Source: Bdellovibrionota bacterium (GTDB lineage Bacteria > Bdellovibrionota > Bacteriovoracia > Bacteriovoracales > Bacteriovoracaceae). From it: DNA of 7,109 nucleotides. The notes under the pieces are model-generated. The model saw only the letters and a list, made by a program, of their open reading frames with translations, searched no databases and was not told the origin of the DNA. Shown piece by piece: positions 1-6,752 of this stretch; within the stretch, counting starts at the first letter, position 1, and each line of letters starts with the position of its first letter. Where the stretch lies: contig JAURQB010000101.1 of NCBI GenBank assembly GCA_030836365.1, forward strand, positions 1-7,109, read 5' to 3'. The translations under genes were made by a program, and so were the position numbers.

Positions 1-434
1 ATTGTTTCACTATTGGAACTAACATCGGAAAGCTTTAGGCCGTTTAATTGTTCCCTTGATTCACTGACAGCACTTTTTAGTTTTGATAAAACCTCTAAAT
101 CGTCCTTTGAAATTGTTTCTAAGTCCAACTTACTTAGATCGATATTTTTTAAATCAATACCAAGTTCTTTTTCAATTTCTAGTAATTGCTCCGAACTAAA
201 GCCGCCGCCGAAAGAGTTTTTGCTAACCAGGCTTTCGACCTCAGAGTTAACATTGCCGGCTTCAAGTGAAGTAAGAAGATCAGCAGTACTGGGTTCTTGC
301 GCCTCGTCTCCTGTAATACTATCCATTAACAAAGAAAATAAATTCTCTTCTCCAGTATCATTACCACCAACCTCGGTTAGTGATCTATTAGGGTCAACTT
401 CAATTGAGCTTTGATTGAAATTAACTTTAGGCAT
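1..434 (-). CDS. Probable flagellar hook-length control protein FliK-like, N-terminal part (cut by left edge)
   Basis: The reading frame is open from the ATG at 434 to the window edge: 144 codons with no stop, C-terminus missing. The visible part is acidic, rich in Ser, Leu, Asp and Glu, and has no Cys or Trp. It has no signal peptide or membrane segment. Residues 30-40 contain a short amphipathic stretch (ENLFSLLMDSI), there is a glycine run at 76-78 (FGGGF), and from about 80 a helical, leucine-rich region. I recognise no domain. FliK N-termini are poorly conserved and disordered, and the recognisable FliK C-terminal domain would lie outside the window. The FliK call rests on position: it follows fliJ and the MotE/YlxF-like gene, where fliK sits in the Bacillus-type operon. 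If so, it is an export substrate that measures hook length and switches secretion specificity. A TTG at 446, in frame, is an alternative start with better Shine-Dalgarno spacing. A different hypothetical flagellar protein remains possible. Confidence 0.6.
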   Translation of the reverse strand, partial: MPKVNFNQSSIEVDPNRSLTEVGGNDTGEENLFSLLMDSITGDEAQEPSTADLLTSLEAGNVNSEVESLVSKNSFGGGFSSEQLLEIEKELGIDLKNIDLSKLDLETISKDDLEVLSKLKSAVSESREQLNGLKLSDVSSNSET

Positions 435-450
435 AAATAAGTTCAAATAA

Positions 451-456
451 CACCTC
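451..456 (-). promoter_or_regulatory. Ribosome binding site that bears on the start of the FliK-like gene
   Basis: The minus strand reads GAGGTG here. It ends 4 bases before an in-frame TTG at 446-444, putting the GAGG core 6 bases from that TTG. It lies 16 bases before the ATG at 434. The spacing favours TTG, which would add four residues (Met-Asn-Leu-Phe) before the Met at 434. No other Shine-Dalgarno-like string lies in the 30-base gap. The ATG is annotated here because of codon preference, so the choice is unsettled. Confidence 0.45.
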
Positions 457-464
457 GCATCACA

Positions 465-1022
465 CTATCTTTTCATATTTATGTATGATTTTTGAAGCCG
501 GGCAGAAATTTCCTTGTCCATTAGATTAAAAATCTTCGAAACTTTCTCCGGATCCAATTTTGAGATAATTTGAACACTAATCGATGAGTCCTGAACAGCA
601 AGAACCTCTGCGGCATTCGCGGGCTTCATTCCACTGATCACTTTGACAACGTGGTCAATTCTTTTTCCTGACTCTTTTGCATTCTCATCAAGGCAGCCGA
701 TAACTCGATCTTGCTGCCCTCTAAATTCATTAATTTTCTTTTGCAAGTTTTTCTCAATCAATAATACTTCCTGCTCCCTCTTCTTAACATCTAATAGCTG
801 ACGTTCAATGAGCTTCTCTTTGTCTAATAAACTCTCTGCAAATTCTTTTATCTTAGAACCCGTAACCCTTGCCAGCTTCCTCTTGACTTCATCCTCGAGT
901 TTTTTATCAAATTCTTTTTGAGAATATATTTTGGGTTCCACTACTTGAGCATCTTTGCCCTTTGCATAAGCAGAAAGGAAAGATATCCCAAATAAACAAG
1001 CGACTATTACCTTATTAACCAT
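465..1022 (-). CDS. MotE/YlxF-family secreted coiled-coil protein with MgtE-N-like C-terminal domain
   Basis: This 185-residue protein begins with a short Sec signal peptide: Lys4, a hydrophobic core at about 5-18, and a likely cleavage after Ala20 (SAYA|KG). Residues 35-105 are highly charged and predicted by eye to be a long coiled coil. The C-terminal part, about 120-180, has the repeated pattern 'Met-x-Pro-x-x-Ala-Ala-x-x-Leu' then 'Leu-Asp-Pro-x-x-Val-x-x-Ile-Phe-x-x-Met', typical of the MgtE N-domain/FliG-like fold in MotE and YlxF proteins. YlxF is encoded between fliJ and fliK in Bacillus, the same place as here. Sinorhizobium MotE is a periplasmic chaperone for the motility protein MotC, so a periplasmic role in motor or stator assembly is the family-based guess. 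Its true partner here is unknown. The mature protein has one cysteine, Cys110. The ATG at 1022 follows AAAGGA with a 7-base spacer and overlaps the end of fliJ by 8 bases. It is not a Mg2+ transporter: no membrane domain follows. Confidence 0.85.
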   Translation of the reverse strand: MVNKVIVACLFGISFLSAYAKGKDAQVVEPKIYSQKEFDKKLEDEVKRKLARVTGSKIKEFAESLLDKEKLIERQLLDVKKREQEVLLIEKNLQKKINEFRGQQDRVIGCLDENAKESGKRIDHVVKVISGMKPANAAEVLAVQDSSISVQIISKLDPEKVSKIFNLMDKEISARLQKSYINMKR

Positions 1023-1467
1023 TTTTATTTCCTTTCAATATGCTTAGCTCTTCAATTTGATTATTAATTTTTTTACTCATTTTTATTTTATACTCACTTA
1101 ATTTTTTCTCTCGTAAATTAGTAAATATTTTAACTTGCCCCTTGGCTTCATTTAGTTTTTTTATAAGTTCATCTTTCTCCGAGATTAAACGTTCAACTTC
1201 TTTCTTACATTGGTTAATTTTCCGGTAGTGAGACAATAAAAACTCAGGCATGTAATTTCGAAGCCCGGCAGTCATATCTCCATGAACACTTTCAGATTTT
1301 TCATATCGGTCAAAGTAAAATTGAATCTCATCTTTGTATTTATTGATCATATTAAATTGATCATTAATACGACCTATAGTTACCCCTAGCTTTCCTTTAA
1401 CCTCCTCCTCTCTCAACTCTCTCAATCGTAGAACCGGCTGAAGCTTAAATTTAAAACCTTTTGACAT
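1015..1467 (-). CDS. fliJ: Flagellar export protein FliJ (ATPase central stalk)
   Basis: FliJ is a small soluble coiled-coil protein that sits in the pore of the FliI hexamer, like the gamma subunit of F1-ATPase, and contacts the FlhA export gate; it also helps escort chaperones. This 150-residue protein has the usual family length (about 150) and opening: Phe-Lys-Phe-Lys-Leu-Gln-Pro-Val-Leu-Arg-Leu-Arg-Glu at residues 5-17. The rest is almost all charged helix with heptad-like hydrophobic spacing, at about 15-60 and 82-142, as expected for a two-helix antiparallel coiled coil. The basic, conserved patch near the start of the family's C-terminal helix appears at about 115-125 (NLREKKLSEY). 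It lies 7 bases after fliI. Its ribosome binding site (AGGTGA, 1471-1476) overlaps the fliI stop codon, and its last codons overlap the start of the MotE-like gene. Sequence conservation in FliJ is weak, so the call combines motif, length and context. Confidence 0.93.
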   Translation of the reverse strand: MSKGFKFKLQPVLRLRELREEEVKGKLGVTIGRINDQFNMINKYKDEIQFYFDRYEKSESVHGDMTAGLRNYMPEFLLSHYRKINQCKKEVERLISEKDELIKKLNEAKGQVKIFTNLREKKLSEYKIKMSKKINNQIEELSILKGNKNG

Positions 1468-1470
1468 TCT

Positions 1471-1477
1471 TCACCTA
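1471..1477 (-). promoter_or_regulatory. fliI stop codon fused to fliJ ribosome binding site
   Basis: The minus strand reads TAGGTGA. TAG is the fliI stop, and AGGTGA is the Shine-Dalgarno element for fliJ, with AGG 6 bases before the fliJ ATG. The arrangement suggests that fliJ translation is coupled to ribosomes finishing fliI. Confidence 0.6.
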
Positions 1478-2812
1478 AATATTTTCAGCTTTTCTAGCTA
1501 ACTCTATTAAACGATCAAATACTCCCTCTAAATCCAGATTTTCTTCCTCATCTTGCAACTGTTTTAAAAATTCGACTAATTCATCGTATATCTTTATTGC
1601 TTTATCAACACGAGGGTTTGTTCCTTTAGCATAGGCACCTACATTAATAAGATCTTCTGTCTCCAGATACGCAGACAATAAGTCTCTAAGATGACTCGTC
1701 ACAATTTGATGTTCCCTGGAAACCACTTTATTCATTACCCTTGAAATAGAATTTAAAACATCGATTGCAGGGTAATGATTCTTAGATGCAAGATCTCTAC
1801 TTAATTGGATATGCCCATCAGAAATTGCTCTAATTGCATCGGTAATAGGTTCATCCATATCACCCCCTTCTACTAACACGGTATAAATACCAGTGATAGA
1901 GCCTTTGCCTTCAATTTTCCCCGCCCTTTCTAGTAGTTTCGGCAGTCGAGCAAAAACACTAGGTGTATAACCTTTTTGTCCAGGAGGGTCACCCGCAGAT
2001 AGAGAAATCTCCCTCGCGGCCATTGCAAACCGAGTAACAGAATCCATCATTAACAGGACGTCATTATTTTGATCTCTAAAATATTCCGCGATTGTTGTCG
2101 CCGAATAAGCAGCTCTCAATCTTGTTAAAGGTCCAGTATCAGAAGTGGCAACAATAATGACAGATCTAGCTAACCCCTCAGGGCCTAAATCATTTTCGAT
2201 GAACTCTCTAACCTCTCTCCCTCGTTCGCCAACGAGAGAAATCACATTTACTTGAGCTGATGAGTTCTTCGCCATCATTCCAAGTAAAACGGACTTTCCA
2301 ACCCCTGAGCCTGCAAGGATTGACATTCTCTGCCCTTTACCAATTGTCATAAATGAATCAATTGACCTAATTCCGAAATTTAGTGGCTCTGTAATAGGAG
2401 GTCTTTGTAGAGGATTAATATGATGCCCCATTAAACTTCTACTTTCACCGTGAAAAGATCTTATTGGACCTTTTCCGTCGATAGGATTTCCAAACGAGTC
2501 AATTACTCGTCCCAAAAGTTCCGAGCACACAAAAACATCATTATTACTTTTATCGCTGTAGACTTTTGTTTTTGAATTAATTCCATTGAAATCTTGATAT
2601 GGCATAACTAAGCAGCTGTTAGGGTGTAAGCCGACAACTTCACCAAAGTGAATATTACCATTTTCAGTAATAAATTTAACCCTGCTACCAAGAGAAGCGC
2701 TAGCTAGACTAACTTCATAGACCATTCCACGAGTCTCCAAGACCTGACCTTCCTCTCTGTATGGAGTTAATTGATTTTTTCTCTTATAAATTTCAGAAAT
2801 GTTGATCGTCAT
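1475..2812 (-). CDS. fliI: Flagellum-specific type III export ATPase FliI
   Basis: FliI is the cytoplasmic hexameric ATPase that, with FliH and FliJ, supplies export substrates to the flagellar secretion gate. From the ATG at 2812 the protein is 445 residues, close to the family's usual 435-460. Motifs in order: a beta-barrel N-domain at about 20-90; Walker A AGSGVGKS at 167-174 (Lys173); the catalytic-glutamate motif GERGREV with Glu196; Walker B VLLMMDS at 252-258 (Asp257); and the alpha/beta F-type ATPase signature PAIDVLNSIS at 348-357. The segment SVTRFAMAAREISLSAGDPPG (258-278) is strongly FliI-like. All catalytic residues I can check are present, so the enzyme should be active. A TTG at 2818 would add two residues and overlap the fliH stop, but GGTGA at 2819-2823 sits 6 bases before the ATG at 2812, so the ATG is preferred. 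A non-flagellar SctN or F1-beta identity is excluded by the flagellar neighbours. Confidence 0.97.
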   Translation of the reverse strand: MTINISEIYKRKNQLTPYREEGQVLETRGMVYEVSLASASLGSRVKFITENGNIHFGEVVGLHPNSCLVMPYQDFNGINSKTKVYSDKSNNDVFVCSELLGRVIDSFGNPIDGKGPIRSFHGESRSLMGHHINPLQRPPITEPLNFGIRSIDSFMTIGKGQRMSILAGSGVGKSVLLGMMAKNSSAQVNVISLVGERGREVREFIENDLGPEGLARSVIIVATSDTGPLTRLRAAYSATTIAEYFRDQNNDVLLMMDSVTRFAMAAREISLSAGDPPGQKGYTPSVFARLPKLLERAGKIEGKGSITGIYTVLVEGGDMDEPITDAIRAISDGHIQLSRDLASKNHYPAIDVLNSISRVMNKVVSREHQIVTSHLRDLLSAYLETEDLINVGAYAKGTNPRVDKAIKIYDELVEFLKQLQDEEENLDLEGVFDRLIELARKAENI

Positions 2813-2814
2813 TA

Positions 2815-3612
2815 TCAATCACCATTATTTTCAAAAATTAAATCAAAAACTTTAAGTTGCTCTTTAATATCCGCCCGAAGAATACTATTACCAAGCTCCA
2901 CTTCTATTGCGTCTTTTGAAAGACTAGGATTAGCAATTAAATCAACCTGCCCATTGTATGTTTCAGCTAATGATTCGTTTATTTTCTCAATCGACTCATT
3001 GAATGAGGCAACAACTCCTTTACCTAGTTGAAAACTTATTTTTGATGATTTTTTATTTTCTTCGACAATCTTTTTAATCAATCTGGTGATGTATTGATCA
3101 TCCTCTTCTAACTCTTTTAATGTAATCCACTTTACAAGGTCTCTGATTAAGATTCTTAGTTCATTATCTTGAAGCTTAATAATTTCATTTTCTCTATTAA
3201 GTAAATTATCTATCATCCCATTAAGTTCTTGAGTTTTCCTACTGACTACCTCTTCCTGCTCACTGTAAGCTTTTTGAACTCCATCGCTAAGTCCTTTTTC
3301 GAACCCTTCTCTGTATGCCGTCTCTTTAATCTTAATGATTTCATTTTGAATTCTATCTTCAATTTTTTTTTCAAGTTCATTTTTTTTAGCGGATCTATGC
3401 TTTCTGAGGTCAAATACTTTTTGGTCAATAATAAAATCTTTTTTATTTCCAGCATCCACCTCATCAATAAGGCTAGATGTACTATTCTCATCTGTCACAA
3501 ACTCATTTTCAACAAAGCTGGAGCCGTTTGAGCTTGCCTGTTTTGTATTTCCAAATGATGAGAATTCAACAAATTGGTAACTATCAATATCTGTTTGCTG
3601 TTTAACACTCAT
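2815..3612 (-). CDS. fliH: Flagellar export ATPase regulator/stator FliH
   Basis: FliH dimers bind the N-terminus of FliI, restrain its ATPase activity and tether it to the C-ring. This 265-residue protein is within the FliH range (about 230-270). Residues 1-60 are low-complexity and rich in Ser, Asn, Asp and Phe, and probably disordered. Residues 75-150 form a charged coiled coil carrying the FliH glycine-repeat signature GFEKGLSDG (103-111, Gly103, Gly107, Gly111), preceded by AYRE. Residues 150-265 form the FliI-binding globular domain, related to the V/F-type ATPase peripheral stalk, with a typical ending IEVELGNSILRADIKEQL at 236-253. The two N-terminal tryptophans of enterobacterial FliH are absent; residues 12-20 hold only Tyr and Phe aromatics. 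The ATG at 3612 follows AAGGAG with a 7-base spacer. It is followed directly by fliI, with 2 bases between stop and ATG. Confidence 0.92.
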   Translation of the reverse strand: MSVKQQTDIDSYQFVEFSSFGNTKQASSNGSSFVENEFVTDENSTSSLIDEVDAGNKKDFIIDQKVFDLRKHRSAKKNELEKKIEDRIQNEIIKIKETAYREGFEKGLSDGVQKAYSEQEEVVSRKTQELNGMIDNLLNRENEIIKLQDNELRILIRDLVKWITLKELEEDDQYITRLIKKIVEENKKSSKISFQLGKGVVASFNESIEKINESLAETYNGQVDLIANPSLSKDAIEVELGNSILRADIKEQLKVFDLIFENNGD

Positions 3613-3619
3613 AAATAGT

Positions 3620-3626
3620 CTCCTTA
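3620..3626 (-). promoter_or_regulatory. fliG stop codon fused to fliH ribosome binding site
   Basis: The minus strand reads TAAGGAG: TAA ends fliG, and AAGGAG is a strong Shine-Dalgarno element 7 bases before the fliH ATG. The same heptamer occurs at the flgC/fliE junction. The overlap suggests translational coupling within the operon. Confidence 0.65.
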
Positions 3627-4661
3627 AACGAGAGCATCCCCATCCTTGCCTCTAGAAATTAATACTTTCCCAGCAGCTTCAAGGTCTTTTGTTTTTTGCA
3701 CGATTTCACTTTGTGCTTTTTCAACATCAGATAACTTTGTTGGGCCAAGCGCCTCAAGGTCCTCTTGTAAAAGAGTTGCAGCTCGTCCAGACATATTTTT
3801 AAACAGTTTTGCTTTAATTTCTTCTGGAGCAGTTTTAAGCGCAATAACCAGTTTCTGCTGATCAACTTCTTTGAGAAGTGCTTGAATACCTTTATCATCA
3901 ACAAATACGAGATCCTCGAAAACAAACATTAGTTTTCGAATTTCTTCTGCCAACTCTGGATCTTTTTCTTCGACCCTATTCATAATATTTTTTTCGTTAG
4001 TTTTATCCATTAGGTTTAGCATATCCGCAATTGGCTCAACTCCACCAATCTGATTAGTATCAATTGATCCAAGAGTACTTAGCTCCGTTTTTAATACATC
4101 ATCTAATTGAGCAATTAGTTCAGGAGAGACATAATCAAGATTCGCAATTCTTAAAACAATTTCTCCTTGCAGGTTTTCAGGAAGTCGCCGTAAACAATCG
4201 ACCTTCTTCTCTGATTTCAAATGCGCAATGATAAGTGAAATAGTTTGAGGATGTTCATTAATTAAAAAATTAGCAAGCGTTCTTGTATCAACAAGTTCTA
4301 ATGACTCAAGAGTGTTGTGACCGCCAACTTCAACAATCTGCCCAAGCAACTGCTTCGCGCGGTCCTCCCCTAAAGCACTCATAATAAAATCTTTCCCTCT
4401 ATTATTGCTGAATAATAGGTCACTATCCTCATTAAGTGCCGAGTAAAATTCTTCTAAACATCTTTTAACTATATAAATGGGGGATTTACTCACTGATGCC
4501 ATGCTATTAATCATTCTTTTGACATCATTATCTTTCAACTTTTCAAAAATTAACTGAGCAGTATCCGGCCCCAATGAACTCATTAAAATGGCAGCCTTCT
4601 CATTGCCCGTAAGTAATGAATACTCTAAATCAGGATCAATATCTTGTCTTGCAGTTGCCAT
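3624..4661 (-). CDS. fliG: Flagellar motor switch protein FliG
   Basis: FliG forms the upper rotor ring, binds the cytoplasmic tail of FliF, and carries the charged residues that interact with the MotA-type stator, so it is needed for assembly, torque and direction switching. The 345-residue length is typical (about 330-345). The N-domain opens with LTGNEKAAILMSSLG (17-31). The middle domain has the EHPQT motif (136-140), part of the FliM-binding surface. The C-domain has MFVFEDL (245-251). From memory of the E. coli numbering, the torque residues Lys264, Arg281, Asp288, Asp289 and Arg297 line up with Lys276, Arg293, Glu300, Asp301 and Lys309 here, so every charge is kept. This points to a conventional motor. 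The ATG at 4661 follows GGGAG with an 8-base spacer; the gap to fliF is 17 bases. Confidence 0.98.
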   Translation of the reverse strand: MATARQDIDPDLEYSLLTGNEKAAILMSSLGPDTAQLIFEKLKDNDVKRMINSMASVSKSPIYIVKRCLEEFYSALNEDSDLLFSNNRGKDFIMSALGEDRAKQLLGQIVEVGGHNTLESLELVDTRTLANFLINEHPQTISLIIAHLKSEKKVDCLRRLPENLQGEIVLRIANLDYVSPELIAQLDDVLKTELSTLGSIDTNQIGGVEPIADMLNLMDKTNEKNIMNRVEEKDPELAEEIRKLMFVFEDLVFVDDKGIQALLKEVDQQKLVIALKTAPEEIKAKLFKNMSGRAATLLQEDLEALGPTKLSDVEKAQSEIVQKTKDLEAAGKVLISRGKDGDALV

Positions 4662-4678
4662 TTAAATTACTCCCTTTA

Positions 4679-6367
4679 TTATGCAATATCTCTTACCGAC
4701 GATCCTGTATGTATCATCTCATGAATGATTTGCGCCGCTTTCCCCGGATCCTCTTGAATCAATGAAATAATTCGCTCCTTGAGCATATTACCTTCTATTT
4801 TTTCGGGATTTAATTTCTCCTCAATTTGCGGAAGAGCCTCTTCTAGTCCTGGTAGTTTTTGATTGACTTGAACTTTCTCAAGTTCCTCTAAGGTCTTCGG
4901 CAAAAAATCTTCAACCGACTCAACAGTATTATCAGTTACCCATTGAATAAATGGTCTAATCACAAAGAAAAAGAATAACGAAACGATAACACCAATAGAG
5001 ATGTATTTTACTACATTCCTAATTAACTCCCTCATTTCTCGTTCTTTTAATATTCGCTCCATTGCGGCTAAATCTTCTTGAACAAACTCCATATTTTTAA
5101 TGACAATATTGTCACCTCGTGAAGAGTCCATTCCTACTGCTGAGGATACAATTGCCGAGAAATTAGCCAAGTCTGCCTCCGACCATTTTTCATAAGACAT
5201 TACCTGGCTGCCATTTTTATCAACGACAGATTGACCATCTGCTCCGACCTGAGGAACTCTTTTTCCATCAACCATGACGGCAACGGACAAGTTTTTTATC
5301 CCTGCCGTTGGACTTTTAAATTTTGTCACCTTTGTTGGAATATTATAGTTTCTGGTTTTTAACTCTTTCTGAACATTATTTGTCGTTTCGGGTACTCCTG
5401 GCTGTGGAGCTTCGCCTGGCAAGCTTGACCTGGCTCCAGGTATACCTTGTGGTGAGGGCCTTCTACCATTTAAGTTTTGGGAATTAACGACTTCGGACAG
5501 TACTGCCGAGTTTTCTTGATCGTATTTGGTTTCAGTCCCAACTTGCTCAGTAAAATCTAAACCCACACTCACTTTAGCAATTACTTTTCCATTACCAACA
5601 ACCTTTGCCAAAATATCTTCAATTTTCTTTTCATATTTACGGCTCATTTGTTGCTCCAATGCAACTCTATTTGCCGTATAACTAGTCATCTCATCACCAA
5701 TATTTTGGCTCAGTTTTTGTCCTCTATTGTCAATAATAACAACGTTCTCAGGTCGCATTCCGTCTATCGACGATGAAACTAATTGAGCAACACCTTTAAT
5801 CTCTTGCTCAGTTAATTTAACTCCATGATCAAGTTCAAGAACAACTGATGCCGATGGTGGTTTAACCTCGCTCACGAATGGACTAGACTCTGGGATTGAA
5901 AGATGCACTCTAGCTCTTTTTACGCCTTTTATATATTTTATTGTCTTGATGAGCTCACCCTCAAGTGCCCGTTGTCTATTTACCTTTTGTACAAATGATG
6001 TCGTTCCAAATGCTTGCTTATCAAAGACTTCGTAACCGACAGTTCCTGAAAATGACACTCCCATTGTTGCAATTTCCATTCTAAAACGGTTTACCATTTG
6101 CTCAGGAATTTTGATTGTTTTACCATCTTCAGCTGTTTGATAAGGAATACTTTTTTCTTCTAATAGTAGTGCTAATTGCTTTGAATCCTCTCGGTTAAGG
6201 TCAGTGTATAAAACCTCGTAATGAGTTTTAGAAGCCCAAATAACGAAATAGGTAAACACTCCAACGATTAAACTTATTATTGCAACGACACTAACTTTCT
6301 TTGAAAAAGATAATTCGGTGAAAAAATCAATGAAGTTTCGATATATTTTTTCAATAACTTCTTGCAA
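4679..6367 (-). CDS. fliF: Flagellar MS-ring protein FliF, TTG start
   Basis: FliF is the inner-membrane protein that forms the MS ring, the base on which rotor, rod and export gate assemble. The 562-residue length is typical. Layout: short cytoplasmic N-terminus; transmembrane helix at about 25-46; periplasmic ring-building domains RBM1 (about 48-105) and RBM2 (about 110-220, with GTTSFVQKVNRQRALEGEL at 121-139); RBM3 at about 230-425 with a Pro/Gly-rich insert at 300-330 (the collar loop in known structures); second transmembrane helix at about 452-475; and a cytoplasmic tail to 562 whose last 40 residues should bind FliG. In the final helix the tryptophan I expect from other FliF tails is replaced by Met551, followed by a short extra tail (HTGSSVRDIA). 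The start is TTG at 6367: AGGAG lies 6 bases upstream, a TAG is in frame 10-12 bases upstream, and the next in-frame Met is residue 91. Confidence 0.98.
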   Translation of the reverse strand: MQEVIEKIYRNFIDFFTELSFSKKVSVVAIISLIVGVFTYFVIWASKTHYEVLYTDLNREDSKQLALLLEEKSIPYQTAEDGKTIKIPEQMVNRFRMEIATMGVSFSGTVGYEVFDKQAFGTTSFVQKVNRQRALEGELIKTIKYIKGVKRARVHLSIPESSPFVSEVKPPSASVVLELDHGVKLTEQEIKGVAQLVSSSIDGMRPENVVIIDNRGQKLSQNIGDEMTSYTANRVALEQQMSRKYEKKIEDILAKVVGNGKVIAKVSVGLDFTEQVGTETKYDQENSAVLSEVVNSQNLNGRRPSPQGIPGARSSLPGEAPQPGVPETTNNVQKELKTRNYNIPTKVTKFKSPTAGIKNLSVAVMVDGKRVPQVGADGQSVVDKNGSQVMSYEKWSEADLANFSAIVSSAVGMDSSRGDNIVIKNMEFVQEDLAAMERILKEREMRELIRNVVKYISIGVIVSLFFFFVIRPFIQWVTDNTVESVEDFLPKTLEELEKVQVNQKLPGLEEALPQIEEKLNPEKIEGNMLKERIISLIQEDPGKAAQIIHEMIHTGSSVRDIA

Positions 6368-6373
6368 AGCATT

Positions 6374-6378
6374 CTCCT
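6374..6378 (-). promoter_or_regulatory. Ribosome binding site fixing the TTG start of fliF
   Basis: AGGAG on the minus strand lies 6 bases before the TTG at 6367-6365, ideal spacing. An ATG at 6372-6370 is only 1 base from AGGAG and in another frame, so it is not a credible start. The in-frame TAG at 6379-6377 overlaps this element and rules out a longer FliF. Confidence 0.75.
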
Positions 6379-6386
6379 AAAGGTAA

Positions 6387-6746
6387 TTAAACCTGCATTC
6401 TCATTACTTCTTTATATGCATCAATCACTTTTGAACGGATTTGATTCATTGTTTTGAAGGCGATATCTGCTTTTTCAACGGCCAGCATCGTTTCGTGAAT
6501 ATTTTTAGTTTTTCCAGTTGCCAGTTTTTCAATCGCTGAATTTGCATCAGTTTGCAAACTATTAACCTTACTCATTGATTCAACAAGCATATCTGTAAAT
6601 GATCTTGCTGATTTCAGTTCATCTAAATTAATATCCGTCGAGTCAAGCCTTAGATTTTTTGAATTTAACTCCGTATTTTTTGCCCATGAATTTGCATCGT
6701 AATTCTTAATCAAATTTTTTTGAGATCCAATACTTTCAACGCTCAT
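6387..6746 (-). CDS. fliE: Flagellar hook-basal body protein FliE
   Basis: FliE is a small exported protein that joins the MS ring/export gate to the proximal rod. This 119-residue protein is slightly longer than usual (about 100-110) because of its N-terminus. Residues 1-45 are polar, Asn/Ser-rich and not conserved. The conserved FliE region covers 49-119: FTDMLVESMSKVNSLQTDA, then IHETMLAVEKADIAFKTM with the invariant-type Glu-Lys-Ala (91-93), and the ending AYKEVMRMQV that is almost diagnostic of the family. No signal peptide is present, as expected for a substrate of the flagellar type III system. The ATG at 6746 follows AAGGAG with a 6-base spacer. The gene lies between flgC and fliF, its standard place. 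Confidence 0.97.
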   Translation of the reverse strand: MSVESIGSQKNLIKNYDANSWAKNTELNSKNLRLDSTDINLDELKSARSFTDMLVESMSKVNSLQTDANSAIEKLATGKTKNIHETMLAVEKADIAFKTMNQIRSKVIDAYKEVMRMQV

Positions 6747-6752
6747 ACTTTA

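Noticed and set aside
13..414. A 133-codon open frame on the plus strand opposite the FliK-like gene
   Set aside because: The minus-strand frame is also fully open, is co-oriented with the operon and fits the operon spacing. The plus-strand product is a Ser/Leu-rich antisense translation with no recognisable features.
435..464. A terminator or promoter between the MotE-like gene and the FliK-like gene
   Set aside because: The gap is 30 bases, holds a ribosome binding site and shows no hairpin or T-run on the minus strand.
465..1022. Magnesium transporter MgtE
   Set aside because: Only an MgtE-N-like fold is present. There is no CBS domain or transport membrane domain, a signal peptide precedes it, and the gene sits inside a flagellar operon.
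1981..2040. A locally G+C-rich stretch (about 57% by hand count) in fliI as a sign of transfer
   Set aside because: It encodes one of the most conserved FliI segments (Ala/Gly/Pro/Arg-rich), so amino-acid composition explains it.
2771..3531. Open frames on the plus strand (2771-3031 and 3229-3531) and an out-of-frame minus-strand frame (3246-3491) within fliH
   Set aside because: They lie inside fliH and the start of fliI. The A/T-rich, Lys/Glu-rich coiled-coil coding gives long antisense Phe/Leu/Ser frames by composition.
3646..3925. A plus-strand frame (3646-3861) and a minus-strand alternative frame (3659-3925) within fliG
   Set aside because: Both overlap the highly conserved FliG C-domain and have no family resemblance.
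1475..6367. A non-flagellar (virulence-type) type III secretion cluster
   Set aside because: FliF has the two-membrane-helix architecture with a FliG-binding tail rather than a short SctJ lipoprotein, and FliG, FliE and FlgC are flagellum-specific.
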